Counted from the stretch's first letter, positions 8,005-18,536 are shown. The stretch: DNA of 64,000 nucleotides from Polycladomyces subterraneus (GCF_030433435.1 NZ_JANRHH010000013.1:1-64000), one strand, 5' to 3'. The notes: generated by a model not told the origin, from the letters alone. Program-made: numbers and translations.

Positions 8005-10218
8005 TCACTGCATGTAACCGGAGATTTTCTGGGCTACATCAGTGGAGACAGAACCTGTTCCACCTAGGATGTACCCTTTTTGGAATGCCCCACGATTCTC
8101 GGACAGATAGTTTTCCACTTCCACCGGCAGTTTGGTGGGTGTGGTCAACAGGATTGGCGAACCAGTCAAACCAGCGAGTGGCCCCCCAGACAGAGCGTCC
8201 GCGAAGAAGTTCTGATCCCCGCGCGCAAAGACGAGAGAGGAAGCGCTCATATTGAAATACTTCGCCAAGTTGACGCCCACTTCGAAGCGGTTGGCACCGC
8301 TGATGCGGGTTACTGTTCCTTTGGTCTCCAATTGCGCTTTCACCGCATCGGAAACGGTGGCCGGACCGCCCACGATGACGAACTGGTTGATCTCCGGATG
8401 ATTGTTCAGGAACTGCATGATCTGGTCAGGCACGCTGTTGGTACCCACCAGCAGGATGGGCATTCCTTTTTGTGCCGCAATGCTGGAGGCGGACAGCGCA
8501 TCGGGGAACGTCAGCCCGCTGGCGATGATGGCGGTGTTGGTAGGCGTCCCGCTCACCACTTGTTCCGCAACGGAAGCGGAAACGGCAAAACGGTTGGGTC
8601 CGTCGATCCGCGTGATCCCGTCAGCAGGGACGCCCAGATTGCGCAACTGCGCTTCCACGTTGGTGGATACGGAGCCTGTTCCGCCGAGAATCACTACTTT
8701 GGCCGGATGGCGACGTTGAATTTCCATCTGTACCGACGTCGGCAAAGAGGTGGTAGACGTCAGCAGGATGGGGGACTTCGACTTGGCGGCAAGCGGTCCG
8801 CCAGACAAGGCATCAGTGTACAAATCCCCGCGTGCAAGCAGGATGGTGTCCGAGGAGAAGCCGCGGTTCTCCAACTCCTTGCTCACATTGACCGCCACTT
8901 CATAACGGTTGGCACCGTCCAGTCGTTTCAGGTTGGGATTAACATTGGCCTCTTGAATGGCCGCCGCCACGTTCTGTCGAATTTGCGGCAAATCATTATA
9001 CACGTAATCGCCGGGGCAATAGGTGCCGGGTGTGTACTTGGAATCCCGGTGACCAGCGATGTTGGGTACATCATAATCCACCTTCGGAATATTGGGATCA
9101 GTCACTTCGTAATCCCGAACAAAATCCGATTTCCCCGTCGGATCGATATTGTTGATGGAGGCAACGTACGCCAACAATTTCACCAACGCCTGACGCATGT
9201 TGACGGGCAACGGAGTGGATTGATACTCACCCATCAGGGAGACGGAAAAACCGCCTTTGTTGAACCCGTACGTACCCGCACCCACGACGCCGTTGGTCAG
9301 CACATCGTTGTCCTGCCCTTTTCGCCCTTCGTAGATCCGCCCGTCACTGCCGATGATGGCGTTATAGGCAATGTCACCCCAGCCTTTGGTCACAGCGTGG
9401 TAGTAATAGATGGCACGCACGCGAGCGGCGGGGTCGGGATCATTGTTGGGCGTGTCCGTGTGATGGACGAAAATGTGCGAAACCGAATGGTATTCGCGCG
9501 GCCACTTTTCCGTTCCGTCCGCATTGTAGCGCAGGGATTCGTCCGCGCCCCATTCGGCTCGGGAGACAATGTCCGGCTTGTTGACTGCGGCGTGGACTTT
9601 TTCAAACAGGATGTCCCAGAAGGACTTCTTGGACTCTACTTTTTTCCCATCGCGCGAGTTGATGAACGCCACCTGAATGTCCTTAATGCGCGGAACCACG
9701 TTTTTGTCCGAATGCATCTGGACACGATACTGAAAATATCGCCCGTTGTTGGCGTAGATCAATTGGCTGAATGTTTCGGTCGAATGGCCGGGCCCCGGTG
9801 TCATGTCCGCATCGACTTCGGCCTCCTTCCACGAAGACCAATGATGACCGTCGGAAGAAAAGCGCACGTCGATCCGGGTGTTGGCCTGTGCTTTGATCTT
9901 GTTTTTAGCCCGGTTTTTCCAGTGGACACCGACATCCGTAAATACAATGGATGAACGGATGACAGGCGAAGTGTAAACCGCGACCTGATCAGTCTGTTTG
10001 GGTGTCAGGACCGTTTGCTTACCTTCCAATTCCATTTTGACGTTCTTGTTTTTGCCTTTGGCAAAGTCACCCCAGATTTGGTGACGAACATTGTCTGCCA
10101 TCACCTTCACCACCGGGGGCTTGGCCCAACTGGAGGGATATACAGGTAAGGAAAATGCCACAAAAGCCGCGATTCCGGCCACCAAATACATCAGGAGCCG
10201 ACTTTTCCGGCGCCGCAT
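8005..10218 (-). CDS. Secreted N-acetylmuramoyl-L-alanine amidase with CWB2 repeats
   Basis: A 737-residue exported protein. A basic signal peptide (MRRRKSRLLMYLVAGIAAF) is followed by a linker, then an Amidase_2/PGRP-type domain starting near SRAEWGADE. The zinc ligands are visible as HHTD, GHRDSKY and TYCPG. The C-terminal third has three cell-wall-binding type 2 repeats beginning RLDGANRYEV, RIDGPNRFAV and RISGANRFEV, each with VVILGG- or IIASG-type beta strands. The enzyme should cleave the amide bond between MurNAc and the stem peptide while anchored non-covalently to wall polymer. ATG 10218 follows AAGGGGGAA; the open frame extends upstream but without a signal. Monocistronic. Confidence 0.9.
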   Translation of the reverse strand: MRRRKSRLLMYLVAGIAAFVAFSLPVYPSSWAKPPVVKVMADNVRHQIWGDFAKGKNKNVKMELEGKQTVLTPKQTDQVAVYTSPVIRSSIVFTDVGVHWKNRAKNKIKAQANTRIDVRFSSDGHHWSSWKEAEVDADMTPGPGHSTETFSQLIYANNGRYFQYRVQMHSDKNVVPRIKDIQVAFINSRDGKKVESKKSFWDILFEKVHAAVNKPDIVSRAEWGADESLRYNADGTEKWPREYHSVSHIFVHHTDTPNNDPDPAARVRAIYYYHAVTKGWGDIAYNAIIGSDGRIYEGRKGQDNDVLTNGVVGAGTYGFNKGGFSVSLMGEYQSTPLPVNMRQALVKLLAYVASINNIDPTGKSDFVRDYEVTDPNIPKVDYDVPNIAGHRDSKYTPGTYCPGDYVYNDLPQIRQNVAAAIQEANVNPNLKRLDGANRYEVAVNVSKELENRGFSSDTILLARGDLYTDALSGGPLAAKSKSPILLTSTTSLPTSVQMEIQRRHPAKVVILGGTGSVSTNVEAQLRNLGVPADGITRIDGPNRFAVSASVAEQVVSGTPTNTAIIASGLTFPDALSASSIAAQKGMPILLVGTNSVPDQIMQFLNNHPEINQFVIVGGPATVSDAVKAQLETKGTVTRISGANRFEVGVNLAKYFNMSASSLVFARGDQNFFADALSGGPLAGLTGSPILLTTPTKLPVEVENYLSENRGAFQKGYILGGTGSVSTDVAQKISGYMQ

Positions 10219-10923
10219 GAAATTCCCCCTTCTCCCATTCAGCGCTGTTTTTCTCGGATGGATCAATGACAGGTATCACACCGAGCAGGATTTGACCGAC
10301 TTTTCCGACTTATATTAATTGAATCGCATATCACCGTTCCTGCCGACCTGTATAGCCCGGAAATGCGCTTCTCAGAGTCCCCTCCTCTGTTTTTTATTGA
10401 CATCGATAGGAATATTTTAAGTCCTAGCATATTTGAGTCAAGCGATTTTCCTAATCTCATCCAGTAGAAAAAATAGAAAAATTTGTGTTTGAGAGGAATG
10501 GTTTTCTATGCCAAGATCCCACTATGGATGGATTTTTTACCCAAACCCGGAGACACCTCCGAATATGATCTCTCCTGCCATGATCCGTGATCGTTGGCAA
10601 CGGTATTTAACACTTGACATGAGAGACCATTCTCACACATATTTACAAGGCTTTTTGCTTGGTTGTACTCATTCTCTGGTCTGATCATACGGTTTTTACA
10701 GAAATAACAATCGGTTAAAACGTTGTTCATAATTGTTGTCTATCATGAAACTGTGCAAGGAGACCAGTAACGAGGGTTCTCACTTTATGAATGAGCAAAA
10801 ACACCAGCAGATCTAACGAGATCATGGAAGGAGGACCTTCATTCATATTGAGCCATTCTCCCACTTGGTAAGGAGAACCCCCAACGAGAGATTCCGAGAA
10901 ACATGGGTGAAGGAGTTGAAAAG
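10219..10923. other. Intergenic region of about 700 bases
   Basis: Divergent spacer between the amidase and the first phosphoesterase gene. It is AT-rich (about 10380-10720) and must hold both promoters, but I could not define a convincing pair of hexamers or PhoP-type repeats. Short open frames on the minus strand (10506-10730 and others) have no recognisable protein features and are not called. Confidence 0.4.
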
Positions 10924-12456
10924 ATGAAGAAGAAAACAGCATTGGGCCTTGCCAGCTGTATGGTTGCAATCAGCGCTTTTTTGACCGTACCCGTATTCGC
11001 TTTTGAGAAGCATGATGGTCATGGTTCTGTGGTTTCCAATGAAAAAGACACCACGACACCCATCAAACACGTAGTGGTCCTTTTTGACGAGAACGTTTCC
11101 TTTGACCACTACTTTGGAACCTACCCACATGCCGCAAACCTGCCAGGTGAACCGAAATTCCAAGCCAAGAAGGGCACACCGCACGTCAATGGATTGACAA
11201 AGGAACTTCTGACACACAACCCCAATCTCTATAACCCCAAACGCCTCGATCGTTCCCAAGCGATGACCGATGATATGGATCACGAATATACGGCTGAACA
11301 AAAAGCATTTGATGGCGGAAAAATGGATAAATTTGTTGAAAATACATCGGGCGGCAAAGATAAGTCCTTGGTAATGGATTATTACGACGGGAATACGGTT
11401 ACCGCCCTGTGGAATTATGCTCAACATTTTGCCATGAGCGATAACTCCTACGGCACGACGTTTGGTCCTTCCACCCCCGGGGCGCTGAACTTGATTTCCG
11501 GGCAAACTCACGGTGCCACAGGCTATTTGAAAGGGGTCAAAGTTGGAGACATCAAGGATAATGTAGCAAACGGTACCGTAATCGGAGATCCGGATCCGTA
11601 TTATGACAAAGCGTCCGATCCAAACAGACCGCAAGCTGCCATGAGCGGGAAAAATGTCGGTGACCTGTTGAACGCCAAAGGTATCACTTGGGGCTGGTTC
11701 CAAGGCGGATTCCGTGATCCCAAAGCGCAGCATCAGAATATTGCAGGCAAATGGGTAACGGATTATAACCCTCATCATGAACCGTTCCAGTACTATCAAT
11801 CAACGGCCAATCCGAATCATTTACCACCCACTTCCGTTAAAATGATCGGACATACAGATCAAGCCAATCATCAATACGATCTGGAAGACTTCTGGAAAGC
11901 TGCAGAAGCTGGAAATCTTCCGGCGGTAAGTTTCTTGAAGGCTGCAAACTATCAGGACGGTCATGCCGGTTATTCTGATCCGCTTGATGAGCAACACTTT
12001 ATCGTGAACACGATCAATCGTCTGCAAAAGCTTCCTGAATGGAAAAACACTGCTGTGATCATCGCATATGATGATTCTGATGGTTGGTATGATCATGTCA
12101 TGGGACCTCTCGTGAACGGATCAAATGATCCTCAATATGATGCCTTGTTCGGTCCTGGTAACGCTGGAACTCCCAAGCTCGGACCCTATCTGGATCGCGC
12201 AGGATACGGACCGCGTTTGCCCTTGCTGGTCATCTCGCCTTACGCCAAGAAGAATTTTGTTGATCACACCGTTACCGACCAGGCATCGATCCTTCGCTTT
12301 ATTGAGGATAACTGGAAATTAGGACGGATAGGCGACCATTCTTTTGACGCGGTGGCTGGTTCTCTCAAAAACATGTTTGATTTCCATCACGGGCCGCGCA
12401 ATGAGAAGCTCTTCCTAGACCCGATTACGGGTGAACCCCAAAAGAATGAGAAATAG
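10924..12456 (+). CDS. Secreted phospholipase C/acid phosphatase-type phosphoesterase
   Basis: A 510-residue exported protein of the phosphoesterase family PF04185. The signal peptide is MKKKTALGLASCMVAISAFL. The family entry motif reads KHVVVLFDENVSFDHYFGTY, followed by the TPGALNLISGQTHG core, AYDDSDGWYDHVMGP (metal-binding region) and SPYAKKNFVDHT. Members hydrolyse phosphodiesters or monoesters outside the cell (phospholipase C, AcpA). ATG 10924 follows GAAGGAG at the right spacing. A terminator follows, and a second member of the same family lies directly downstream. Confidence 0.88.
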   Translation: MKKKTALGLASCMVAISAFLTVPVFAFEKHDGHGSVVSNEKDTTTPIKHVVVLFDENVSFDHYFGTYPHAANLPGEPKFQAKKGTPHVNGLTKELLTHNPNLYNPKRLDRSQAMTDDMDHEYTAEQKAFDGGKMDKFVENTSGGKDKSLVMDYYDGNTVTALWNYAQHFAMSDNSYGTTFGPSTPGALNLISGQTHGATGYLKGVKVGDIKDNVANGTVIGDPDPYYDKASDPNRPQAAMSGKNVGDLLNAKGITWGWFQGGFRDPKAQHQNIAGKWVTDYNPHHEPFQYYQSTANPNHLPPTSVKMIGHTDQANHQYDLEDFWKAAEAGNLPAVSFLKAANYQDGHAGYSDPLDEQHFIVNTINRLQKLPEWKNTAVIIAYDDSDGWYDHVMGPLVNGSNDPQYDALFGPGNAGTPKLGPYLDRAGYGPRLPLLVISPYAKKNFVDHTVTDQASILRFIEDNWKLGRIGDHSFDAVAGSLKNMFDFHHGPRNEKLFLDPITGEPQKNEK

Positions 12457-12479
12457 ATTCACCCATACGAAAAGGAACA

Positions 12480-12512
12480 AAAGAGGCGGCGATATTGTCG
12501 CCTCTTTCATTT
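12480..12512 (+). terminator. Rho-independent terminator
   Basis: AAAGAGGCG pairs with CGCCTCTTT around a 10-base loop, followed by CATTTT. It separates the two phosphoesterase genes. Confidence 0.8.
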
Positions 12513-12649
12513 TGTGGAGCGCCAGCATCAGCACACATGATCTAGCCGGTGATAGTCGATCGTGGGCAAGAGTGGATGGACTAACGACAATGTGTTACGT
12601 TGATTGCCTTAATGTAATCGGATTTGGGATCATCACGTTAAGTGAAACA

Positions 12650-12677
12650 TTACATATAGAAAATATTTTGCTAAAAT
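12650..12677 (+). promoter_or_regulatory. Candidate promoter of the propeller-phosphoesterase gene
   Basis: TTACAT, a 16-base spacer and TAAAAT, in an AT-rich stretch 54 bases before the start codon. Moderate match only. Confidence 0.45.
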
Positions 12678-12730
12678 AACTTCTCTATTATTTAGATGGA
12701 AACACTAAACCAATTTGGGAGTTGAGGGAG

Positions 12731-15124
12731 ATGAATCTAAGGAGGAAAGTAGTCTCGGCTTTCGTAGCTCTGGCGGTTGTCGGTACGGGAACGGCGTTTG
12801 CTGTAGATTGGACGCATCGCACTGCCGGACCTCAAGCAGATGGAACTGCGGTCACTCCTTACAACTGGACGTTAACTCCTGCCGGAAAGCAAGTTCAATT
12901 GGGCGATTTCCCGATGGGATCGGCGATCAGTCCTGACCACAAATATGTCATTGTATCAAATGCCGGGCAGGGTGTCCAATCTTTACAGGTAGTGGACACC
13001 AAGACGCAAAAAGTCGTACAAACAATCTCGTACAAGGCACCGGAGGCACTTTATTTCGGCGTTGCATTTAGCCCGGATGGTCAAACGGTTTATGCTTCTG
13101 CGGGAGGAAATAACAAAATTCGCGTTTACCGTTTCCACGCCGGTCAGTTAACGGAACAGCCACCCATTCAGATGTCGGATGCCAAGAAAACCAATTTTTA
13201 CCCGGCTGGTATCACGGTTTCTCCAGATGGCAAGTACCTGTATGTGGCAGATAACATGTCCGGCCAAGTATCCAAAATTGATCTAACCACGAAGCAAATC
13301 GTCTCTTCCGTATCTGTCGGCAAGTTTCCGTATACAGTGGATCTCAGTAAAGACGGAAGCAAGTTGTACGTAAGCAATTGGGGAGAAAGCAGCGTTAGCG
13401 TCATTGATCTCGCGACCTTCACGAAAAAATCTGATATCCCCGTTGGTCTCCACCCAAACGCAATCGCAACCAACCCGAAGAATGGAAACATTTACGTTTC
13501 GGATTCCGACAGTGATCAAATTTCCGTGATTGATTCGAGCTCGGACAAAGTGATCCAAACCCTCTCTCTCTCCCCGTATAAACACGCGAAGACCGGTAGC
13601 CAGCCCGATGCATTGGCTGTAAGTCCGGACGGTCAAACATTGTACGTTGCTAACGCGGGCAACAATGACGTTGCGGTCATCCGCCTTGGAAAAGAGCCCC
13701 GCGTGAAGGGTTTGATTCCCACTGCATGGTATCCGACCGATATTCAATTGAGTGCGGATGGAAAACATATCATGGTATTGAATGCCAAAGGGATGGGAGC
13801 CGGTACCAACAAAGGTTATCAACAAGGAACGTACGGTCCATCTACTCAATATATTGGCAGCATGATAAAAGGAACCTTGTCTTTCATCGACACCCCCGAT
13901 GATAGGAAGTTGAAAAGCTACACACAACAAGTGATGCGAAACGATCGGTTCCTTGCACAGGATGAAGGCAAAGGCGCCTCTGTCATTCCGCGTTTTGCTG
14001 GAGAAAAATCACCTATCAAACATGTCATTTACGTCATAAAAGAAAACCGCACATATGACCAAGTTTTCGGTGACATGAAAAAAGGCAACGGCGATCCGAA
14101 CCTGACCATGTTTGGGAAAAACATCACACCCAACCTGCATAAGCTGGCCGACCAATTTGTGCTGTTGGACAACTTCTATACGGATGCAGAAATCAGTGCT
14201 CAAGGGCATAACTGGGCGACGGGAGCCAAGGCGAACGACTATGTTGAAAAGAACTGGCCGGCGAACTACTCCGATCGAAATCGCCCATATGACTTTGAAG
14301 GCGACAACACAGCGACTTATCCGAAGGATGGGTTCTTATGGAATGACGCAAAACGATCGGGCGTTTCGTTCCGTGACTATGGTGAGTTCTATCAATTTGG
14401 AAAGTCTGTACCTGCGGACCCCAGCATCGGGAACAACTATGACCCGAATTTTACGGGCTGGGATATGGATACTTCCGATTTAACCAGATTTGATGAGTGG
14501 AACAAGGAGTTCCAGCAATTCGTGAAGAACGGTAATCTTCCGCAGTTGGAAATCGTACGTTTGCCGAACGATCACACCAAAGGAACGACACCTGGCGCCT
14601 TGTCACCGCAATCCTATGTCGCACAAAACGACTTGGCTGTCGGAAAACTGGTTGACGCCGTCAGTCACTCACCATACTGGAAAGATACAGCCATCTTCAT
14701 TGTAGAAGATGACGCACAAGACGGCCCGGATCACGTGGACGCGCATCGGACGGAGGCCCTTGTCATCAGCCCTTACACACAAAAGGGCACGGTAGATAGT
14801 ACGTTCTACGATACCGCGTCTATGCTCAAGACGATCGAACTGATTCTCGGTATGCAACCCCTCACACAGTATGATGCTGCGGCAACACCGATGCTTAATA
14901 CGTTTACAACGCATCCGAATTTCAAACCGTACGATGCAGTGGGGCCGACCTACCCCCTCGACCGTATCAATGGTCAGGATGCGCCGATGGCTAAGGAATC
15001 CAGCCAGATGGACTTTTCTCGTGAAGATGCGGCACCGGATGATCAGCTGAACCTCGCGATTTGGAAAGCGACAAAAGGAAATGCACCTTATCCAAAGGAT
15101 GTAAAAAAGTCGGATCATGATTGA
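12731..15124 (+). CDS. Exported YncE-like beta-propeller fused to alkaline phosphatase-type phosphoesterase
   Basis: A 797-residue exported protein. After a signal peptide (MNLRRKVVSAFVALAVVGTG) come YVTN/YncE beta-propeller repeats over residues about 60-370 (recurring SPDGKYLYVADN, SKDGSKLYVSNW, SPDGQTLYVANA). The second half is a PF04185-type phosphoesterase (IKHVIYVIKENRTYDQVFGD, DNFYTDAEISAQGHNW, IVEDDAQDGPDHVDAHR, VISPYTQKGTVDSTF). This architecture is known as the bifunctional YncE/alkaline phosphatase family. ATG 12731 is served by TTGGGAG; an in-frame TTG at 12722 is an alternative. Substrate unknown; phosphate scavenging is plausible. Confidence 0.88.
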   Translation: MNLRRKVVSAFVALAVVGTGTAFAVDWTHRTAGPQADGTAVTPYNWTLTPAGKQVQLGDFPMGSAISPDHKYVIVSNAGQGVQSLQVVDTKTQKVVQTISYKAPEALYFGVAFSPDGQTVYASAGGNNKIRVYRFHAGQLTEQPPIQMSDAKKTNFYPAGITVSPDGKYLYVADNMSGQVSKIDLTTKQIVSSVSVGKFPYTVDLSKDGSKLYVSNWGESSVSVIDLATFTKKSDIPVGLHPNAIATNPKNGNIYVSDSDSDQISVIDSSSDKVIQTLSLSPYKHAKTGSQPDALAVSPDGQTLYVANAGNNDVAVIRLGKEPRVKGLIPTAWYPTDIQLSADGKHIMVLNAKGMGAGTNKGYQQGTYGPSTQYIGSMIKGTLSFIDTPDDRKLKSYTQQVMRNDRFLAQDEGKGASVIPRFAGEKSPIKHVIYVIKENRTYDQVFGDMKKGNGDPNLTMFGKNITPNLHKLADQFVLLDNFYTDAEISAQGHNWATGAKANDYVEKNWPANYSDRNRPYDFEGDNTATYPKDGFLWNDAKRSGVSFRDYGEFYQFGKSVPADPSIGNNYDPNFTGWDMDTSDLTRFDEWNKEFQQFVKNGNLPQLEIVRLPNDHTKGTTPGALSPQSYVAQNDLAVGKLVDAVSHSPYWKDTAIFIVEDDAQDGPDHVDAHRTEALVISPYTQKGTVDSTFYDTASMLKTIELILGMQPLTQYDAAATPMLNTFTTHPNFKPYDAVGPTYPLDRINGQDAPMAKESSQMDFSREDAAPDDQLNLAIWKATKGNAPYPKDVKKSDHD

Positions 15125-15147
15125 TGTGTAGCATCACAATTTGATAC

Positions 15148-15180
15148 GAAGAGACGGCCGATGCCGTCCTCTTCTTTTTT
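15148..15180 (+). terminator. Rho-independent terminator
   Basis: GAAGAGACGGC pairs with GCCGTCCTCTTC (one bulge), followed by a T tail. It ends the propeller-phosphoesterase transcript. Confidence 0.9.
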
Positions 15181-15266
15181 ATTGTTGAATTGCCCGTCAA
15201 CAAAGGCAACTTCATTTCCCCTTCAAATAAAGTGGTTGGTGACCCCTCCCACCCAACGATAAAGGG

Positions 15267-16016
15267 TTAGCCTGGCAAACCGGATCTACCGGTCACACCG
15301 GCAGATACTTCCCAACCGGCAAACAGGTGGACGGTGAATCGCCCCGCCGCCCAACCGGCGGGGATCATCCACAACACCCACCAACCGCTGAACGAGACGA
15401 TGCCAACCGCTACGGACAGCGGGAGGAAACCAATCAGATGCAAAACGGAAAAGGCGATGACCAACCCGCTTTTCGGGATGCTCCCCGCTGGAAACCACAC
15501 ACGAAAAAGCTCATGGGAACACCACCCACGCCAAAAGGAGCGGACCCATAAACCCAACAATAAGGAAAACAGCAGCCATAAACCAAAATGGCGAAGCGAC
15601 GACCGCCGCCGTGCACACCCCCACCAATTGGCCGTATTGGATCAGCTGATGGCCGTTACGGAAAAAGGATTTGATGACCACTTCCGCAAGGACATGAGCG
15701 GCTGTCTGCTTCCGAAAGATCCGGCCGGAACGCGGGAACAGCCACGGCCGCTTTTTGACCCAATAGGAAGGGCGGTTCAACACGCCCGACTTGCCCAAAA
15801 TGAACGAAGCCCATTTCAACCGCTGTGTTCGCTCATACGCCATATCCTGAAGCCAGGTTCCCTGCTCTCGGACGCGCATACGCATCCATATCATCCACGC
15901 CACACCTGGTACTGAAACCGCCAATCCGACCACCATCTCCGAAGAAACCATTTCTGCGGCATGGGTTGCACCTTCTGGGGCGCGTCCAATCCATATGTCC
16001 TGTATCGTCTACGTAC
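15267..16016 (-). pseudogene. EcsB-like ABC permease, internally deleted and frameshifted
   Basis: Fragments of a large ABC permease follow the broken ATPase gene. A ribosome binding site (AGGAGG at 16026-16031) precedes an N-terminal piece reading YGLDAPQKVQPMPQKWFLRR and stopping near 15914. A second frame (15951-15511) holds a middle piece (MAYERTQRLKWASFILGKSG) and one hydrophobic segment; a third (to 15267) holds further hydrophobic segments. One extra C in the CCC run near 15517-15519 separates the last two. The whole locus is only about 250 codons, against about 400 usual for EcsB, so membrane segments between pieces one and two seem lost. Assignment to EcsB rests on context and general layout. 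Confidence 0.6.
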
Positions 16017-16075
16017 GGATTTTGTCCTCCTAAAAAGGCTAGACGCTCTCAGATCCATGAGTAACTGGAAACAGC

Positions 16076-16781
16076 CTAGGCCGACGTGAAGAAATTGAAA
16101 CAATCCATTAACGAAGCTTCCTCACGTCCCATCCGCGACCGTAGCTCTGCCAGCGTGCCACGAGCCACACATCGCCCTCCCGTAAGCAGGAGAAACGAAT
16201 CGCAGATTTTTTCGGCCGTATCCAACACATGCGTAGACAACAGTACAGCGGCCCCGCGCTTGCGCTCTTCCATCAACAAATGCAGCAGCTCCTTGGTCGC
16301 TCGCGGGTCCAGACCAATAAAAGGCTCATCCACGATATAGAGGTCCGGTTGCAACAGAAACCCCACGATCAGCATCACTTTTTGTTGCATCCCTTTGGAG
16401 AAGCTTCGTGGAAGATGATGCTTCTCTTTCGTCAATTGAAACCGCTCCAATAACTCATCGGCTTTCTTTTCAAATTCCTCACGTGGCATCTCATAGGCGG
16501 AAGCCGCCCAATTCCAGATGCTCCCACACCGTCAAATCATCGTACAATACGGGGTGTTCCGGTACATAACTATACCGTTGGCGGGGTACCGTCAGGCTCA
16601 CCCGACCGTCCACGTTTTTTAATAAGCCCAAAATCACTTTGATGGTGGTGCTTTTACTTGTGCCATTGGGACCGATCAATCCCATCATTTCACCGCTTTT
16701 CAACGAAAACGAAATATCGTGTACCACTGCGTGCGCCTGCTCGTAGCCGGCTCTCCGAAGATCGACTTGCAACACTTCCAT
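16076..16781 (-). pseudogene. EcsA-like ABC ATPase with Walker A mutation and frameshift
   Basis: N-terminal frame 16781-16491 and C-terminal frame 16489-16076 together make one ATPase of about 235 residues. Walker A reads GPNGTSKST, where the third glycine of GxxGxGKS has become serine (AGT for GGT). The signature (RSFSKGMQQKVMLIVGFLL) and Walker B (LYIVDEPFIGLDP) are in the second frame. A one-base insertion in the GGG run near 16504-16508 breaks the protein after VWEHLEL; removing it restores VWEHLELAASAYEMPREEF. The substitution and the frameshift are independent lesions. EcsAB transporters influence protein secretion and membrane proteolysis in Bacillus. Confidence 0.75.
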
Positions 16782-16825
16782 GTTAACTCGCCCGTCCTTT
16801 TCTGCATATCCTACCGTTCCCCTTG

Positions 16826-16955
16826 ACTTGTGTTTGTCTGATCAACGATTTTGATCCAGATGCGCCTTTTTCCTCTCACTCCTGTTTTGCTAGCTTGATG
16901 GTTGCGTCGCTGGATAAGGACATTCCAATGAGTAACCAGACACGCCCTAATCCTC
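16826..16955. repeat. MITE-like element with imperfect terminal inverted repeats
   Basis: About 130 bases whose left end (TGTGTTTGTCTGATCAACG) and right end read in reverse complement (TAGGGCGTGTCTGGTTACT) are related. The right end matches the edge of the repeat next to the ABC ATPase stop at 41020-41043. No coding capacity. Probably the relic of a transposon end pair dispersed in the genome. Confidence 0.45.
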
Positions 16956-16997
16956 TTGAAATACCGACTTTCTCCTTCATAACATCATTCCCTACCC

Positions 16998-18376
16998 TCA
17001 ACGGCCAACTCTGAATGCGTCCAGCTGATCTGTCCGCCATTTGGACAGGTACCGATCAACCAACACCGTAACGAACGCTCCGGCCAATAAACCCATACAG
17101 ATCCACATCATCAACCGGAAGCCGAGGGTATTGATCCGGCCCGTCCCGCCTGTCTCCACCCATGAACCGAACGCACCAGCTGCGAAAGAACCCGTAATAA
17201 ACTGAATCATTTGAAAGAGTCCCATATAGTTGCCCGTTTGTTGCCTCGGGACACTCAGCAACGCGATTTTGTTCTGCGCGGGCATGGTGAAGGTATGTCC
17301 GACTCCGATCAGCAAGTAAATGAAGAGAAACATCCATATGGAACCGATACCGAAAGCCGTCAACAATAACAGGACGATCCCGAGAAGGCTCAATCCCATA
17401 CCGCTTCCCATCGCTGACAACGGATACCGGTCCGCCGCCCTTCCAGCCAGATTGGCCAAGATCATGCCGATCAATGACTCGACCAGGATCACCCATCCGA
17501 TTCGATCCGTCGGCCAATGGTGAACATCCCGCAGATAACTGGGGCCGTAAAGGGAGATGGTGTTGATCACCATAAAAATCAGAAAGACACGTACGCAGGC
17601 GTTCAGAAAACGGGCATTCCGATAAAACCCTTTGGGCAACAGAGGCGTGCGGCATGCCTCCCCGTAGCAGAATACTCCAAGGGCTAAAAATGCTGTGACC
17701 AGCAGCACGATGTTGGTCGGTTCCAACAAAAACATTTGCAGGAAGATGATCCCTGACAACACTGACAAACTGCTGATCCAGGGGATGGACGCACCTCCGG
17801 ACGGTTTTTCACACGTCGTTTGTACGGGGATGCGAATCCAACCGAGCATCAGGCTGATCAGGGCGAGAATGGCCAGAACGAGAAAGAGCGCGTGCCACTC
17901 GTAGGCTTTGAGAATCAATCCCCCCAAAGCGGGGCCTACGATGGTTGCCAATGACAAGGTGGCGGAAAACCAGCCGAACGCCCACCCCACCCGCTCGTCG
18001 GGAAAATGGTGCCGAATCAGTGTCACAATTGCCGGGACAATCATCGCATCGGCAACCGCCTGTATCGATTGGAAAAACAAAAAGCCGTACCAATAGGTCA
18101 TCACACTGTTGATCAAACAGGACAAAACAAAAAGGGACAACCCCCTCAGATACTCGATCGAGCACCCAAGCGATCCGTGATTTTCCCGAAAAACGGAAGC
18201 CCAACTGCAAAAAAAGTAAAGAACAGGATGTTTCTATACTGAAGTGTCTCATAACTGATCGAAAAGAATTGGACGAGATCGGGAAATGCGATGGAGAGCA
18301 TGGAGGTGCTCATCACGCTGGCCAAAACACCCGAAGCAATACAAAAGATCAACAATCGCTGTTGTGCCAATGTCAT
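16998..18376 (-). pseudogene. MFS drug/proton antiporter, single frameshift
   Basis: Two adjacent frames encode one major facilitator protein of about 455 residues. The first (18376-18146) begins MTLAQQRLLIFCIASGVLAS and covers TM1-2 up to the loop GKITDRLGARSS, the canonical MFS loop 2-3 motif. The second (from about 18155 to 16998) continues YLRGLSLFVLSCLINS with many hydrophobic segments and the motif GWAFGWFSATLSLATIVGPA (motif C-like). Restoring one lost base near 18150-18158 rejoins them. Layout resembles TetL/EmrB-like 14-TM exporters. GGAG precedes ATG 18376. It lies after the arg operon terminator, so it had its own promoter. Confidence 0.75.
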
Positions 18377-18536
18377 GTTGATCATCTCCGGCCACAACCG
18401 TAAGTACCACTGAGTTTCTCGTAAACGCTGGGGAAAGAACTACCCGGACTGATTCGTATATCATATTCCCATTTTTCAAAATGACGGTTACTCCCTTCAT
18501 CGTACTATGAAAATGATTATGTATCAATGAAAAATA

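Noticed and set aside
8080-9954. Long open frame (over 600 codons) antisense to the amidase gene
   Set aside because: It mirrors the codon structure of the amidase gene, has no recognisable domain and no ribosome binding site; the amidase has signal peptide, catalytic motifs and a terminator.
10600-10740. PhoP box candidates (TTAACA-like repeats) upstream of the phosphoesterase genes
   Set aside because: Hexamers such as TTTACA occur but not at the regular 11-base spacing expected for PhoP sites.
10506-10969. Short minus-strand frames upstream of the phospholipase-like gene
   Set aside because: No protein-like composition, no ribosome binding site and overlap with the likely promoter region.
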